This document shows, in pieces, positions 34,727 to 41,890 of a DNA stretch of 64,000 nt. The notes beneath the pieces are model-generated. The model saw only the letters and a list, made by a program, of their open reading frames with translations. It ran no database searches and was not told the origin of the DNA. A program made the translations under genes and the position numbers. The stretch lies in contig JAQGOG010000097.1 of NCBI GenBank assembly GCA_028293765.1, forward strand, positions 1 through 64,000, written 5' to 3'. Numbering within the stretch: the stretch's first letter is position 1; each line of letters starts with the position of its first letter. The DNA comes from Gammaproteobacteria bacterium (GTDB lineage: Bacteria > Pseudomonadota > Gammaproteobacteria > Steroidobacterales > Steroidobacteraceae).

Positions 34727-35596
34727 ATGGAACTGAAGTTTTCGACCCTGGCACCCGAGTTCATCGCGGAAGTGTCGGGGGTCGACTTTTCACGACCCGT
34801 CGATCGAGCGACGGTGGGGAAGATCGTCGCTGCGATGGATCGATACGCGGTTTGCGTATATCGGGCAACGGCGCTCGACGATGCCTCTCACATCGCCTTC
34901 AGCCGGCTCCTCGGGCGGCTCGAAGTGGCACCGGCGCTGTTCGGCAAGGGCAACAGACGCCTGGGGCATGCGGAGCTGTTCGATGCCGGCAATCTGGATG
35001 CCGGCGGGAATATCCTGGTCGATGCGCGGCGTCGCCTCTACAACAAGGGTAACGCGCTGTGGCACACGGACTCCTCGTTCAATCCGCAGCGCTCAGCATA
35101 CTCCCTGCTGCTTGCCCACGAAGTACCCCCTGCCGGGGGCGACACGGAATTCGCGGACATGCGCGCCGCGTACGCCGCGCTCCCGGCGGCGTTGAAGGAG
35201 GAAATCGAGGATCTGGTGGTGGAGCATTGGCTGTGGCATTCGCGCATGCTGGCGGGCTATCCGCAGCCCACGGCGGAAGAACGGCTCGCCAAACCTCCCG
35301 CACGCCACAAGCTCGTGCAGATTCACCCCGGCTCAGGACGCAAGACGTTGTATCTCGCAGCGCATGCCGCCAACGTCGTCGGCTGGCCGGCCGCCAGGGG
35401 CCGGCAGCTACTCGATACGCTCATGGAATTCGCAACCCAACCGCAATTCTACCGGGCGGTCGCCTGGCGGCAGCGCGGTGACCTCGTAATCTGGGACAAT
35501 CGGTGCACCATGCATCGTGCGACCCCTTTTGAGGACACAGTACACCGCCGCGATATGCGGCGGACCACCGTCTACGAGGACGTCGCGCGGGTTTGA
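34727..35596 (+). CDS. TfdA-like 2-oxoglutarate/Fe(II)-dependent dioxygenase
   Basis: From the ATG at 34727 the 289-residue protein places iron ligands at His113 and Asp115 (LWHTDSSF) and His263 (DNRCTMHRATPF), almost exactly the TfdA positions. PPAGGDTEFADMRAAYAALP, HPGSGRKTLYLAAHA and the RRDMRRTT 2-oxoglutarate arginine also match TfdA and RdpA. This numbering favours 34727 over the ATG at 34715. TfdA cleaves the ether bond of aryloxyacetates such as 2,4-D; relatives act on other ethers, so the natural substrate here may be a plant or lignin ether. The AAHS permease follows ten bases later, as TfdK accompanies TfdA elsewhere. Confidence 0.85.
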   Translation: MELKFSTLAPEFIAEVSGVDFSRPVDRATVGKIVAAMDRYAVCVYRATALDDASHIAFSRLLGRLEVAPALFGKGNRRLGHAELFDAGNLDAGGNILVDARRRLYNKGNALWHTDSSFNPQRSAYSLLLAHEVPPAGGDTEFADMRAAYAALPAALKEEIEDLVVEHWLWHSRMLAGYPQPTAEERLAKPPARHKLVQIHPGSGRKTLYLAAHAANVVGWPAARGRQLLDTLMEFATQPQFYRAVAWRQRGDLVIWDNRCTMHRATPFEDTVHRRDMRRTTVYEDVARV

Positions 35597-35606
35597 TACC
35601 GCTGCA

Positions 35607-36911
35607 ATGAGATCAACGTTCACCAGGTCAAACGCTCGAGTGAACGCCGATCCCACAGTTGAATCTGAGCCACAGGCGCTGGATGTGGCCAGCCCACTCG
35701 AGAGCCACGGGGCGGGGTGGCTCGTCGTGCGCCTCGTGCTGGTCGCCTGGCTCGTGACGTTCTTCGACGGTTTCGATCTGAACGTCATTGCGTTCGCTGC
35801 CCCTTATCTCGTCGAGTCCTACCATCTCGACACGCACGCTCTGGCAAACGTGTTCACAACTGGAATTGCCGGAACGTTGCTCGGCGCGGTCCTGTTCGGC
35901 GTCCTGGGCGATCGTATCGGGCGCCGTAGCGCCATCATCGCAGCGACCGCGCTGTTCGGAATTCTCACCCTGACGCTCGCATTCGCCGCCAGTTACTGGG
36001 AGCTGTTGTTGCTGCGATTTGTCAGCGGCATGGCGCTTGGAGGCGCGATCCCGCTCATCTGGGCATTGAGCGTCGAATACGCGCCGCGCCGTTATCAGGC
36101 TACGCTCGTTACCGTGATCATGCTGGGCTACGGGCTCGGCATAGCGGTAGCCGGACCGATCTCCCTGGCACTGATCCCCCGCTTCGGCTGGCAGGCGGTG
36201 TTCTTCTTCGGCGGTATTGCCTCCCTGCTCACGGCGGTGCTGCTCTACCGTGCGCTGCCGGAGTCGCCGCGATTTCTGGCCGCCCGCGCAGCCGGAAGCG
36301 CGCATTTCAGCAGCGGACCGGCGGTGTTGTTCGAAGGCCGGCTGCGTTGGATCACTCCGCTTCTGTGGCTCGCGTACGCGGCCAGTTCACTCAATACGTT
36401 CTTTCTCGCGACGTGGGGACCCCTGCTGTTCGAGGGCATGGGGCTGAGCCGGCACGACGCGGCGTGGTCGTCTTCAATGAATTCCGTGGCAGGCGCACTC
36501 GGCGCGCTGCTGCTCATGCGCTTTACCGACCGGGTCGGCGCGATCTGCGTAGCCCTGCTGCCCGCAGTGGCCGTCCCGTTTCTGCTGACAATCGGCTTCG
36601 TCCCGGTGAGCCACACCACCTTCCTTTGCATGATGTGCGTGTTGTATGTGTTTCTCGGCGGCAGCCACTACGGCGTCATCAGCGTCGCAGGCCTATATTA
36701 TCCAACTACGCGGCGCGGTTTGGGAACGGGCTGGGCCGCCGGCATCGGCAAACTCGGCTCAATGGCCGGACCCTGGCTCGGCGGTTGGCTCATGGCCGCC
36801 AACACGCCGGCACCGCGCACTTTCGCGGTGCTGGCGATTTTTCCGGCCGTCTTCTGCGTATGTATGCTCGCCATCGGCCTGCTGGAGCGCAAGCCGCCCC
36901 ACGCCGCTTGA
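35607..36911 (+). CDS. Aromatic acid:H+ symporter (AAHS family MFS permease)
   Basis: The 434-residue 12-helix MFS protein has the AAHS signature FFDGFDLNVIAFAAPYL in helix 1, GVLGDRIGRRSAIIAATALFG and LLLRFVSGMALGGAIPL. The family includes PcaK, BenK and the 2,4-D permease TfdK. The start ATG at 35607 follows the dioxygenase stop by ten bases, so the two form one transcript under the AAGCATGCTT operator. The large central loop expected of AAHS proteins is short here. Confidence 0.9.
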   Translation: MRSTFTRSNARVNADPTVESEPQALDVASPLESHGAGWLVVRLVLVAWLVTFFDGFDLNVIAFAAPYLVESYHLDTHALANVFTTGIAGTLLGAVLFGVLGDRIGRRSAIIAATALFGILTLTLAFAASYWELLLLRFVSGMALGGAIPLIWALSVEYAPRRYQATLVTVIMLGYGLGIAVAGPISLALIPRFGWQAVFFFGGIASLLTAVLLYRALPESPRFLAARAAGSAHFSSGPAVLFEGRLRWITPLLWLAYAASSLNTFFLATWGPLLFEGMGLSRHDAAWSSSMNSVAGALGALLLMRFTDRVGAICVALLPAVAVPFLLTIGFVPVSHTTFLCMMCVLYVFLGGSHYGVISVAGLYYPTTRRGLGTGWAAGIGKLGSMAGPWLGGWLMAANTPAPRTFAVLAIFPAVFCVCMLAIGLLERKPPHAA

Positions 36912-36949
36912 CATTCCTCAAAGCTCGCGAGCAAGCTGCCGCCAAATAG

Positions 36950-36961
36950 AAAGCATGCTTT
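36950..36961 (+). promoter_or_regulatory. AAAGCATGCTTT operator upstream of TonB receptor
   Basis: A perfect 12-bp palindrome 31 bases before the receptor start. It is identical to the one at 41858-41869 and differs in one base from that at 34699-34710. The -35/-10 here is weaker (CAAATA directly upstream). Confidence 0.75.
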
Positions 36962-36992
36962 GCTTTTTGATACGAAAGGGGGAGTCGAGTAC

Positions 36993-39908
36993 ATGTCAGC
37001 CAACGGGAGACGGCGCCTGCTGCGCGCCGTTCTCAGCCTGAGTCTGCTCGGGTTGAGAGCAATTGCCAGCGCACAGAACACCACTTCGACCACGGACGCA
37101 CAATTGCAGGGCGCGAGTCAGCCTGCCCTGCAGGAGGTCGTCGTCACCGGATCACGCATTTCGCGTAATGGATTCACGGCCCCGACGCCAGTCACCGTCA
37201 TAGGTGCCGAGCGCTTCGAGCAGCGTGCAATCCCCAACGTCGGCGATGCGCTCAACGAATTGCCGGCATTTCGGGCGTCCGCCACCCCAGCGACACAGCA
37301 GCTTGCGGGCGGAAATGTCGGCGCGCGCCTCCTGGACCTGCGCGGCCTCGGTCCCGTCCGCACTCTCGTGCTGGTGGACGGCAGGCGCTTCGTCGCCTCG
37401 ACTCCACAAGGATCGATCGATACGAACCTCATTCCATCCGCGCTCATAGAGCGGGTGGAAGTAGTAACGGGCGGCGCCTCCGCTGCATACGGCTCGGACG
37501 CCGTGGCGGGCGTCGTCAACTTCATCATGAATCGCAAGCTCGAGGGGGTTAAGGCTTCCGCCTCTTACGGCTCCTCGGAGCGTAGCGACAATGAGAGCTA
37601 CACGAGCTCGCTGGCGGGCGGCACCGGGTTCCTGGGCGATCGCGGCCACATCGTGGGCGCGGTGGAATTCGAGAACGACAAGGGAATGGGCGATTGTTAC
37701 ACGCGCTCGTGGTGCGGCCAGGAGTGGCTCAACCTCGGCAACAGCCCTGCCGGGACCGCGGGCCGGCCGGCGAACAACATCCAGTCGAACGTGCACACGG
37801 CCACGTTCTCGCAGGACGGCGTGATCAATTCCCCGGCGGCGGCGTTTCCGCTGCGCGGGATCACGTTCAACCACGATGGCAGCACCCGCCCCTTTCAATA
37901 CGGTGAGATCTACGGCACTACCCTCAACCCGCTCTTCATGAAGGGCGGCGAGGGCCAGGGCGAGAATGCGTTCATCCAGGGATTCCGGATCAGTGTCCCG
38001 GTCAAGCGCACGACCCTGTATACCCACACGGATTTCAACTTCACCGGCAGCACTCACGGCGGCCTCGATCTGTCCTACGGCCGGGTCGAAGGCAACGTGC
38101 TGTCCTCCGAGTATCGCGACAACGCGGGCAGCGTCTCGAATCCCAATAGTTTCGGGGCGATCAAGACCGGCAACCCGTACCTGCCGGCGTCACTGCAGGC
38201 GCAGATGACCGCCGCCAACATCAAATCGTTCAATCTCGGCCGCTCGTTCGGGGATATCGGCAACGCAGACGCGAACGCGGTGAACAAGACCTTCCGGGTC
38301 GTCGCCTCGCTGAAGGGAAACGTCAACGACAACTGGTCGTGGGACGGCTACTACGAATACGGCAACAACAACTTCCGGCAGGACGATACGAACAATGTAG
38401 ACGTCCTGCGCATCCGCAACGCCATCGACGCCGTGCGCAACTCGTCGGGACAGATCGTCTGCGCGATCAATGCGGACGCCAGCACGGCGAACGACGATCC
38501 GGGCTGCGCGCCCTTCAATCCCTTCGGCCGCAATAACTTCTCGGCGGCGGCGCGCGCCTACGTGACCCCGCTGGGCTTCCAGACCACCGTGAGCAAACAG
38601 AACGTGCTGTCGGCCAACATTCAGGGTGACCTGTTCAAGACCTGGGCCGGGCCCGTCTCGCTGGCCGCGGGACTCGAAGGCCGGCGCGACGAGATCAGGG
38701 GCGACGCCGACCCCATCTCCAAGGCCAATGGGTTCTTCGTGCTCAATGGACAGGCGGTGGCTGGCCGGGTCGACGTGCGCGAGGGATACGTCGAGACGAA
38801 CATACCGCTCGCCACGATGGCACCGTTCGCCAGGACGATCGAGCTCAACGGGGCGGTCCGCCGTACGCATTACTCCCGCAGCAGCCCGGGCGTGGCCGAT
38901 ACTTCCGTGAGCGTCACTACCTGGAAGGCCGGCGCGGTATGGGAGCCGGTCGAGGCGGTCCGCTTCCGGGCGACCCGCTCGCGGGACATCCGCGCACCGA
39001 ACCTGTTCGAGCTCTTCGGGCCGCGTTCGACGGGCCTCGCCTCACTCACGGACCCCACCAATGGGCGCCAGTCCAACCCGGCAACAGTCTCCGGCTCCAA
39101 CTCCACTCTCGTCCCGGAGATCGCCGACAGCTGGACTGCGGGAGTCGTGCTGCGGCCCACCTGGAGCTGGCTGGAAAACCTGCAGATGTCGGTCGATTAC
39201 TACGACATCAAGATCGGCCAGGCCATCGGTACATTGGGAGCGCAGACGATCGTCAACCGCTGTTTTCAGGGCGCGACGGAATTCTGCTCGCTGATCGATC
39301 GCGATCCGGTCTCGAATGAGGTGGTCAACGTGCGTGACGTGCTCCTGAACGTCAACGCACAGATCACCCGCGGGGTGGATTTCGAGGCCGACTATAAGGT
39401 GGCCCTCGGGGAACGCAGCGGGCAGCTCGACTTTCGACTGCTCACCACCTATGTGAAGGACCTCATCACGATCGACACCGCGGGCTCGACCCAGCGCGCC
39501 GGCCTCACCGGCTGGCGGGCCGGAACCCAGCCGGGGCTGCCCAAATACCTCATCGATACGCTCACCACCTGGAGCAAAGGGCCGCTGTCGCTCAGCATGC
39601 ACAACCGCTACGTTCCGCCGGGGAAATACAACACCGCCTTCGTCGGGCCGGAAGACCCGGGGTACAGCATCTATCTCACGAACAGCTCGAACATAAACCA
39701 CGTCGCCGGTCGGGCCTACACCGACCTCAGCGGTCAATGGGCGCTGCGCAAGCTTGCCGCCAACGGCGCGGTGGTGGTCTTCGCCTCCGTCAACAACCTG
39801 TTCAATGCCGAGCCGCCGCTGGCGCCGAGCGGCAGCGGCAATGGGAACTTCATTCTGTTCGATCCGGTAGGCCGCGCGTACCGGCTGGGAGTCAGAGTGG
39901 CGTTCTGA
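36993..39908 (+). CDS. TonB-dependent receptor (large, TGSRI type)
   Basis: The 971-residue protein starts at the ATG at 36993 after GGGGGAG. It has a signal peptide ending ASAQ, a TonB-box region (LQEVVVTGSRISRNG), plug motifs (TPVTVIGAERFEQRAIPNVG, LDLRGLGPVRTLVLVDGRR, LIERVEVVTGGASAAYGSDA, VAGVVNFIM), and a barrel ending GRAYRLGVRVAF with a terminal Phe as required for outer-membrane insertion. It carries the AAAGCATGCTTT operator, so it probably imports the substrate of the TfdA-like/AAHS pair or of the DUF1592 system. It ends before a 13-bp inverted repeat. Confidence 0.93.
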   Translation: MSANGRRRLLRAVLSLSLLGLRAIASAQNTTSTTDAQLQGASQPALQEVVVTGSRISRNGFTAPTPVTVIGAERFEQRAIPNVGDALNELPAFRASATPATQQLAGGNVGARLLDLRGLGPVRTLVLVDGRRFVASTPQGSIDTNLIPSALIERVEVVTGGASAAYGSDAVAGVVNFIMNRKLEGVKASASYGSSERSDNESYTSSLAGGTGFLGDRGHIVGAVEFENDKGMGDCYTRSWCGQEWLNLGNSPAGTAGRPANNIQSNVHTATFSQDGVINSPAAAFPLRGITFNHDGSTRPFQYGEIYGTTLNPLFMKGGEGQGENAFIQGFRISVPVKRTTLYTHTDFNFTGSTHGGLDLSYGRVEGNVLSSEYRDNAGSVSNPNSFGAIKTGNPYLPASLQAQMTAANIKSFNLGRSFGDIGNADANAVNKTFRVVASLKGNVNDNWSWDGYYEYGNNNFRQDDTNNVDVLRIRNAIDAVRNSSGQIVCAINADASTANDDPGCAPFNPFGRNNFSAAARAYVTPLGFQTTVSKQNVLSANIQGDLFKTWAGPVSLAAGLEGRRDEIRGDADPISKANGFFVLNGQAVAGRVDVREGYVETNIPLATMAPFARTIELNGAVRRTHYSRSSPGVADTSVSVTTWKAGAVWEPVEAVRFRATRSRDIRAPNLFELFGPRSTGLASLTDPTNGRQSNPATVSGSNSTLVPEIADSWTAGVVLRPTWSWLENLQMSVDYYDIKIGQAIGTLGAQTIVNRCFQGATEFCSLIDRDPVSNEVVNVRDVLLNVNAQITRGVDFEADYKVALGERSGQLDFRLLTTYVKDLITIDTAGSTQRAGLTGWRAGTQPGLPKYLIDTLTTWSKGPLSLSMHNRYVPPGKYNTAFVGPEDPGYSIYLTNSSNINHVAGRAYTDLSGQWALRKLAANGAVVVFASVNNLFNAEPPLAPSGSGNGNFILFDPVGRAYRLGVRVAF

Positions 39909-39921
39909 CGGGCAGGCCCGC

Positions 39922-39960
39922 GGATCGCAGCTGAGCGGCGCGGCCGGTCAGCTGCGATCC
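39922..39960. terminator. 13-bp perfect inverted repeat between convergent genes
   Basis: GGATCGCAGCTGA (39922-39934) and TCAGCTGCGATCC (39948-39960) form a perfect 13-bp stem with a 13-base loop. The right arm includes the marR stop codon. It lies where transcripts of the receptor and marR converge and may end both, though there is no T-tract. Confidence 0.55.
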
Positions 39961-40529
39961 AGGTTCGAAAGAATCTTCGCAAACACGGCCATACACACCG
40001 CCAGGTCCTTCGGCGCAATGCCATCCAGCAGCTGCGCCCGGACGCGCTCCTGAATGCTGTTGATCTGCCGCATCAGGGGCTTTGCCGCAGCGGTGAAGCG
40101 GATCACCTTGGCGCGCCGGTCGCCACTCCCGGAGGAGCGGGTGATGAGCCCTTCGGCCTCCAGGTCACGCAGCACGCGCCCAAGAGTCGGCTGCTCGACG
40201 CCAATGCGATCGGCGAGCTCGGTTTGATTGACGGTGTCGCCGAAAACGGTGATCCAATAGAGCACTCCCCAGCGCGCCTGGCTCTGGTTGACCGCGCGCA
40301 GCTCCTCGTTCATGAGGTTGCGCCAGCGTCGCGCCACGAAGGTCAGTCCCTGCGAGAAAGGATATCTCATGTCCTCCACGGCGCCCGTCTCGGGTTGGTC
40401 CGTGCGGCGCAAGAACAGCTCCCCGCTCTGCGAAACATCGGGCATCCATCGTATCGACGCAACCTTCTTCGACGCCGCACCGGGTACCCTGGCGGTCCTT
40501 CTGGCTGGTTGTCTCTTCCGCTCGGCCAT
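39948..40529 (-). CDS. MarR-family transcriptional regulator
   Basis: The protein is 193 residues from the ATG at 40529; the MarR fold itself is the last 140 or so (from MRYPFSQGLTFVARRWRN). The winged HTH reads VNQTELADRIGVEQPTLGRV and LEAEGLITRSSGSGDRRAKVIRFT. The first 50 residues are basic and low-complexity and may be a start-site overcall or a real extension. Its position amid three promoters with the palindrome AAAGCATGCTTT, a size and symmetry typical of MarR dimers, makes it the best candidate to bind them. It converges with the TonB receptor gene. Confidence 0.88.
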   Translation of the reverse strand: MAERKRQPARRTARVPGAASKKVASIRWMPDVSQSGELFLRRTDQPETGAVEDMRYPFSQGLTFVARRWRNLMNEELRAVNQSQARWGVLYWITVFGDTVNQTELADRIGVEQPTLGRVLRDLEAEGLITRSSGSGDRRAKVIRFTAAAKPLMRQINSIQERVRAQLLDGIAPKDLAVCMAVFAKILSNLDRS

Positions 40530-40615
40530 GCCTGCGTCCCGTTCCGTTCTTGAATCCTCGACACGCGTTAGTATCGCACGCGCCCGCCTGGCGAACACTC
40601 CTTACGCAAAGCGCG

Positions 40616-41767
40616 TCAGAGCGCCGCGCCAATCGCGATGTCCGAGAGGCGCTGGAAACGCTCTATGTTCGCGTTGCTTTCCATCACGCCAGCGGACAGA
40701 CAAACAAACGTGACATCGCGCTCGGGGTCGACCCAGTAGAGGGTGCTTCCGGCGCCGTAATTGCCGAACGTGCCGGACGAGGTCAGCGTGCCGAACATGT
40801 GATGACACAGAGCCGTGCCGCGCAACGAAAAGCCAAGACCAATGTATCCCGGTACGGGGTCCCAGCCGCGCTCTCTGCCGCGCTGTGCGTAGAGCTCATT
40901 GGGTTTCTCACCCGTCCAGTTACGGCGGGCCTGCGCAATTATCGCCGGTGAGAGCACTCGCGCGCCGTCGAGCGTGCCGCCGCGGCGCAGCATCTCTGCC
41001 AAGCGGTACATATCCGGTACCGTAGAGGCGATGCCCACCCACGGCATTTCGGCGTGCTCCTCTTCAAAAGCGCCGTTGGGCCCGAGGTCGCTGTGTCCCT
41101 TGTGGCCGATAGGGTAATTGCCACGGAAGTCCGGCACGACGTGGCGCGGCTTGAGGTCCGCTCGCAGCCCGACCGACGTGTCTTTCATCTGCAGCGGTTG
41201 GAGCAGATCCTCATCTACCATCGTGCGGTACGCCCGATGCTTCGGGTCAGTTCGACGCAAAGCTTCAGCCATCAACACGTGATTCACGAAAGGCGAATAG
41301 GCCAGGCGCTCGCCAGGCGGCTCGGCTGGCTGCACCACCTCGCAGACCGCCGCCAGGACCTCGTCAAACCGGTCGATGTACATCCCGGGTTTAGCCTCGA
41401 ACAGGATCGGCAGCCCGGAAGTATGGGTCAGCAAATGGAACAGGGTGATCTTCTCGCGGGCACCGCCGGAAAATCCGGGCACGAGCTCGCAGATACGGGT
41501 CGTCAAGGCAAACTGCCCGCGCTCGATGGCCCGCAGCACCAAAACGTTGGTAAACGCCTTGGTGATCGAAAAGATGCTGAAGACGGAATCCGACCGCAAC
41601 GGCACGCAACCCCGCGCGTCGGCCGTCCCGATTGCCGCATGCAGTCCCACCCGTCCGCCACGGGCTACGGTAATGACCGCTCCGTGGTAGCGACCCGCGG
41701 AGATATCGCCCCTGACGGTATCCTGCAGGTGATCGAGGCTCGCCTGATTCAGACCGGCATCGCCCAT
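40616..41767 (-). CDS. Beta-lactamase-related serine hydrolase
   Basis: The 383-residue protein starts at the ATG at 41767 with GGGAG upstream; the frame continues further but only antisense to the DUF1592 gene. It has the class C-type SxxK motif in IFSITKAF, a Tyr motif at LAYSPFVNH, HLLTHTSGLP, and a C-terminal FGNYGAGSTLYW. It has no signal peptide, so it is an intracellular esterase/amidase-type enzyme (EstB-like) rather than a beta-lactamase. It is divergent from the DUF1592 gene and shares the control region holding the AAAGCATGCTTT operator. Confidence 0.87.
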   Translation of the reverse strand: MGDAGLNQASLDHLQDTVRGDISAGRYHGAVITVARGGRVGLHAAIGTADARGCVPLRSDSVFSIFSITKAFTNVLVLRAIERGQFALTTRICELVPGFSGGAREKITLFHLLTHTSGLPILFEAKPGMYIDRFDEVLAAVCEVVQPAEPPGERLAYSPFVNHVLMAEALRRTDPKHRAYRTMVDEDLLQPLQMKDTSVGLRADLKPRHVVPDFRGNYPIGHKGHSDLGPNGAFEEEHAEMPWVGIASTVPDMYRLAEMLRRGGTLDGARVLSPAIIAQARRNWTGEKPNELYAQRGRERGWDPVPGYIGLGFSLRGTALCHHMFGTLTSSGTFGNYGAGSTLYWVDPERDVTFVCLSAGVMESNANIERFQRLSDIAIGAAL

Positions 41768-41826
41768 GGCGCAAACTCCCAGAAAGTGGGTAAGAAAACG
41801 TGATCGTGGCCGAGCCGGGCCGACGA

Positions 41827-41869
41827 TTGCAACCCTAAGCCGCTGGCGCCTAAAATGAAAGCATGCTTT
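41827..41869 (+). promoter_or_regulatory. Promoter of the DUF1592-DUF1552-ankyrin operon with AAAGCATGCTTT operator
   Basis: TTGCAA (41827-41832), 18 bases, TAAAAT (41851-41856), then the perfect palindrome AAAGCATGCTTT (41858-41869) over the likely transcription start, 22 bases before the ATG. The flanking GGCGCCTA before the -10 is also shared with the TfdA-like promoter. Confidence 0.8.
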
Positions 41870-41890
41870 GTATTTTAATGCGCTGCTGAG

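Noticed and set aside
37152-38057. Antisense open frame of about 300 codons in the third TonB receptor gene
   Set aside because: No family pattern or ribosome site; the receptor on the other strand is unmistakable.
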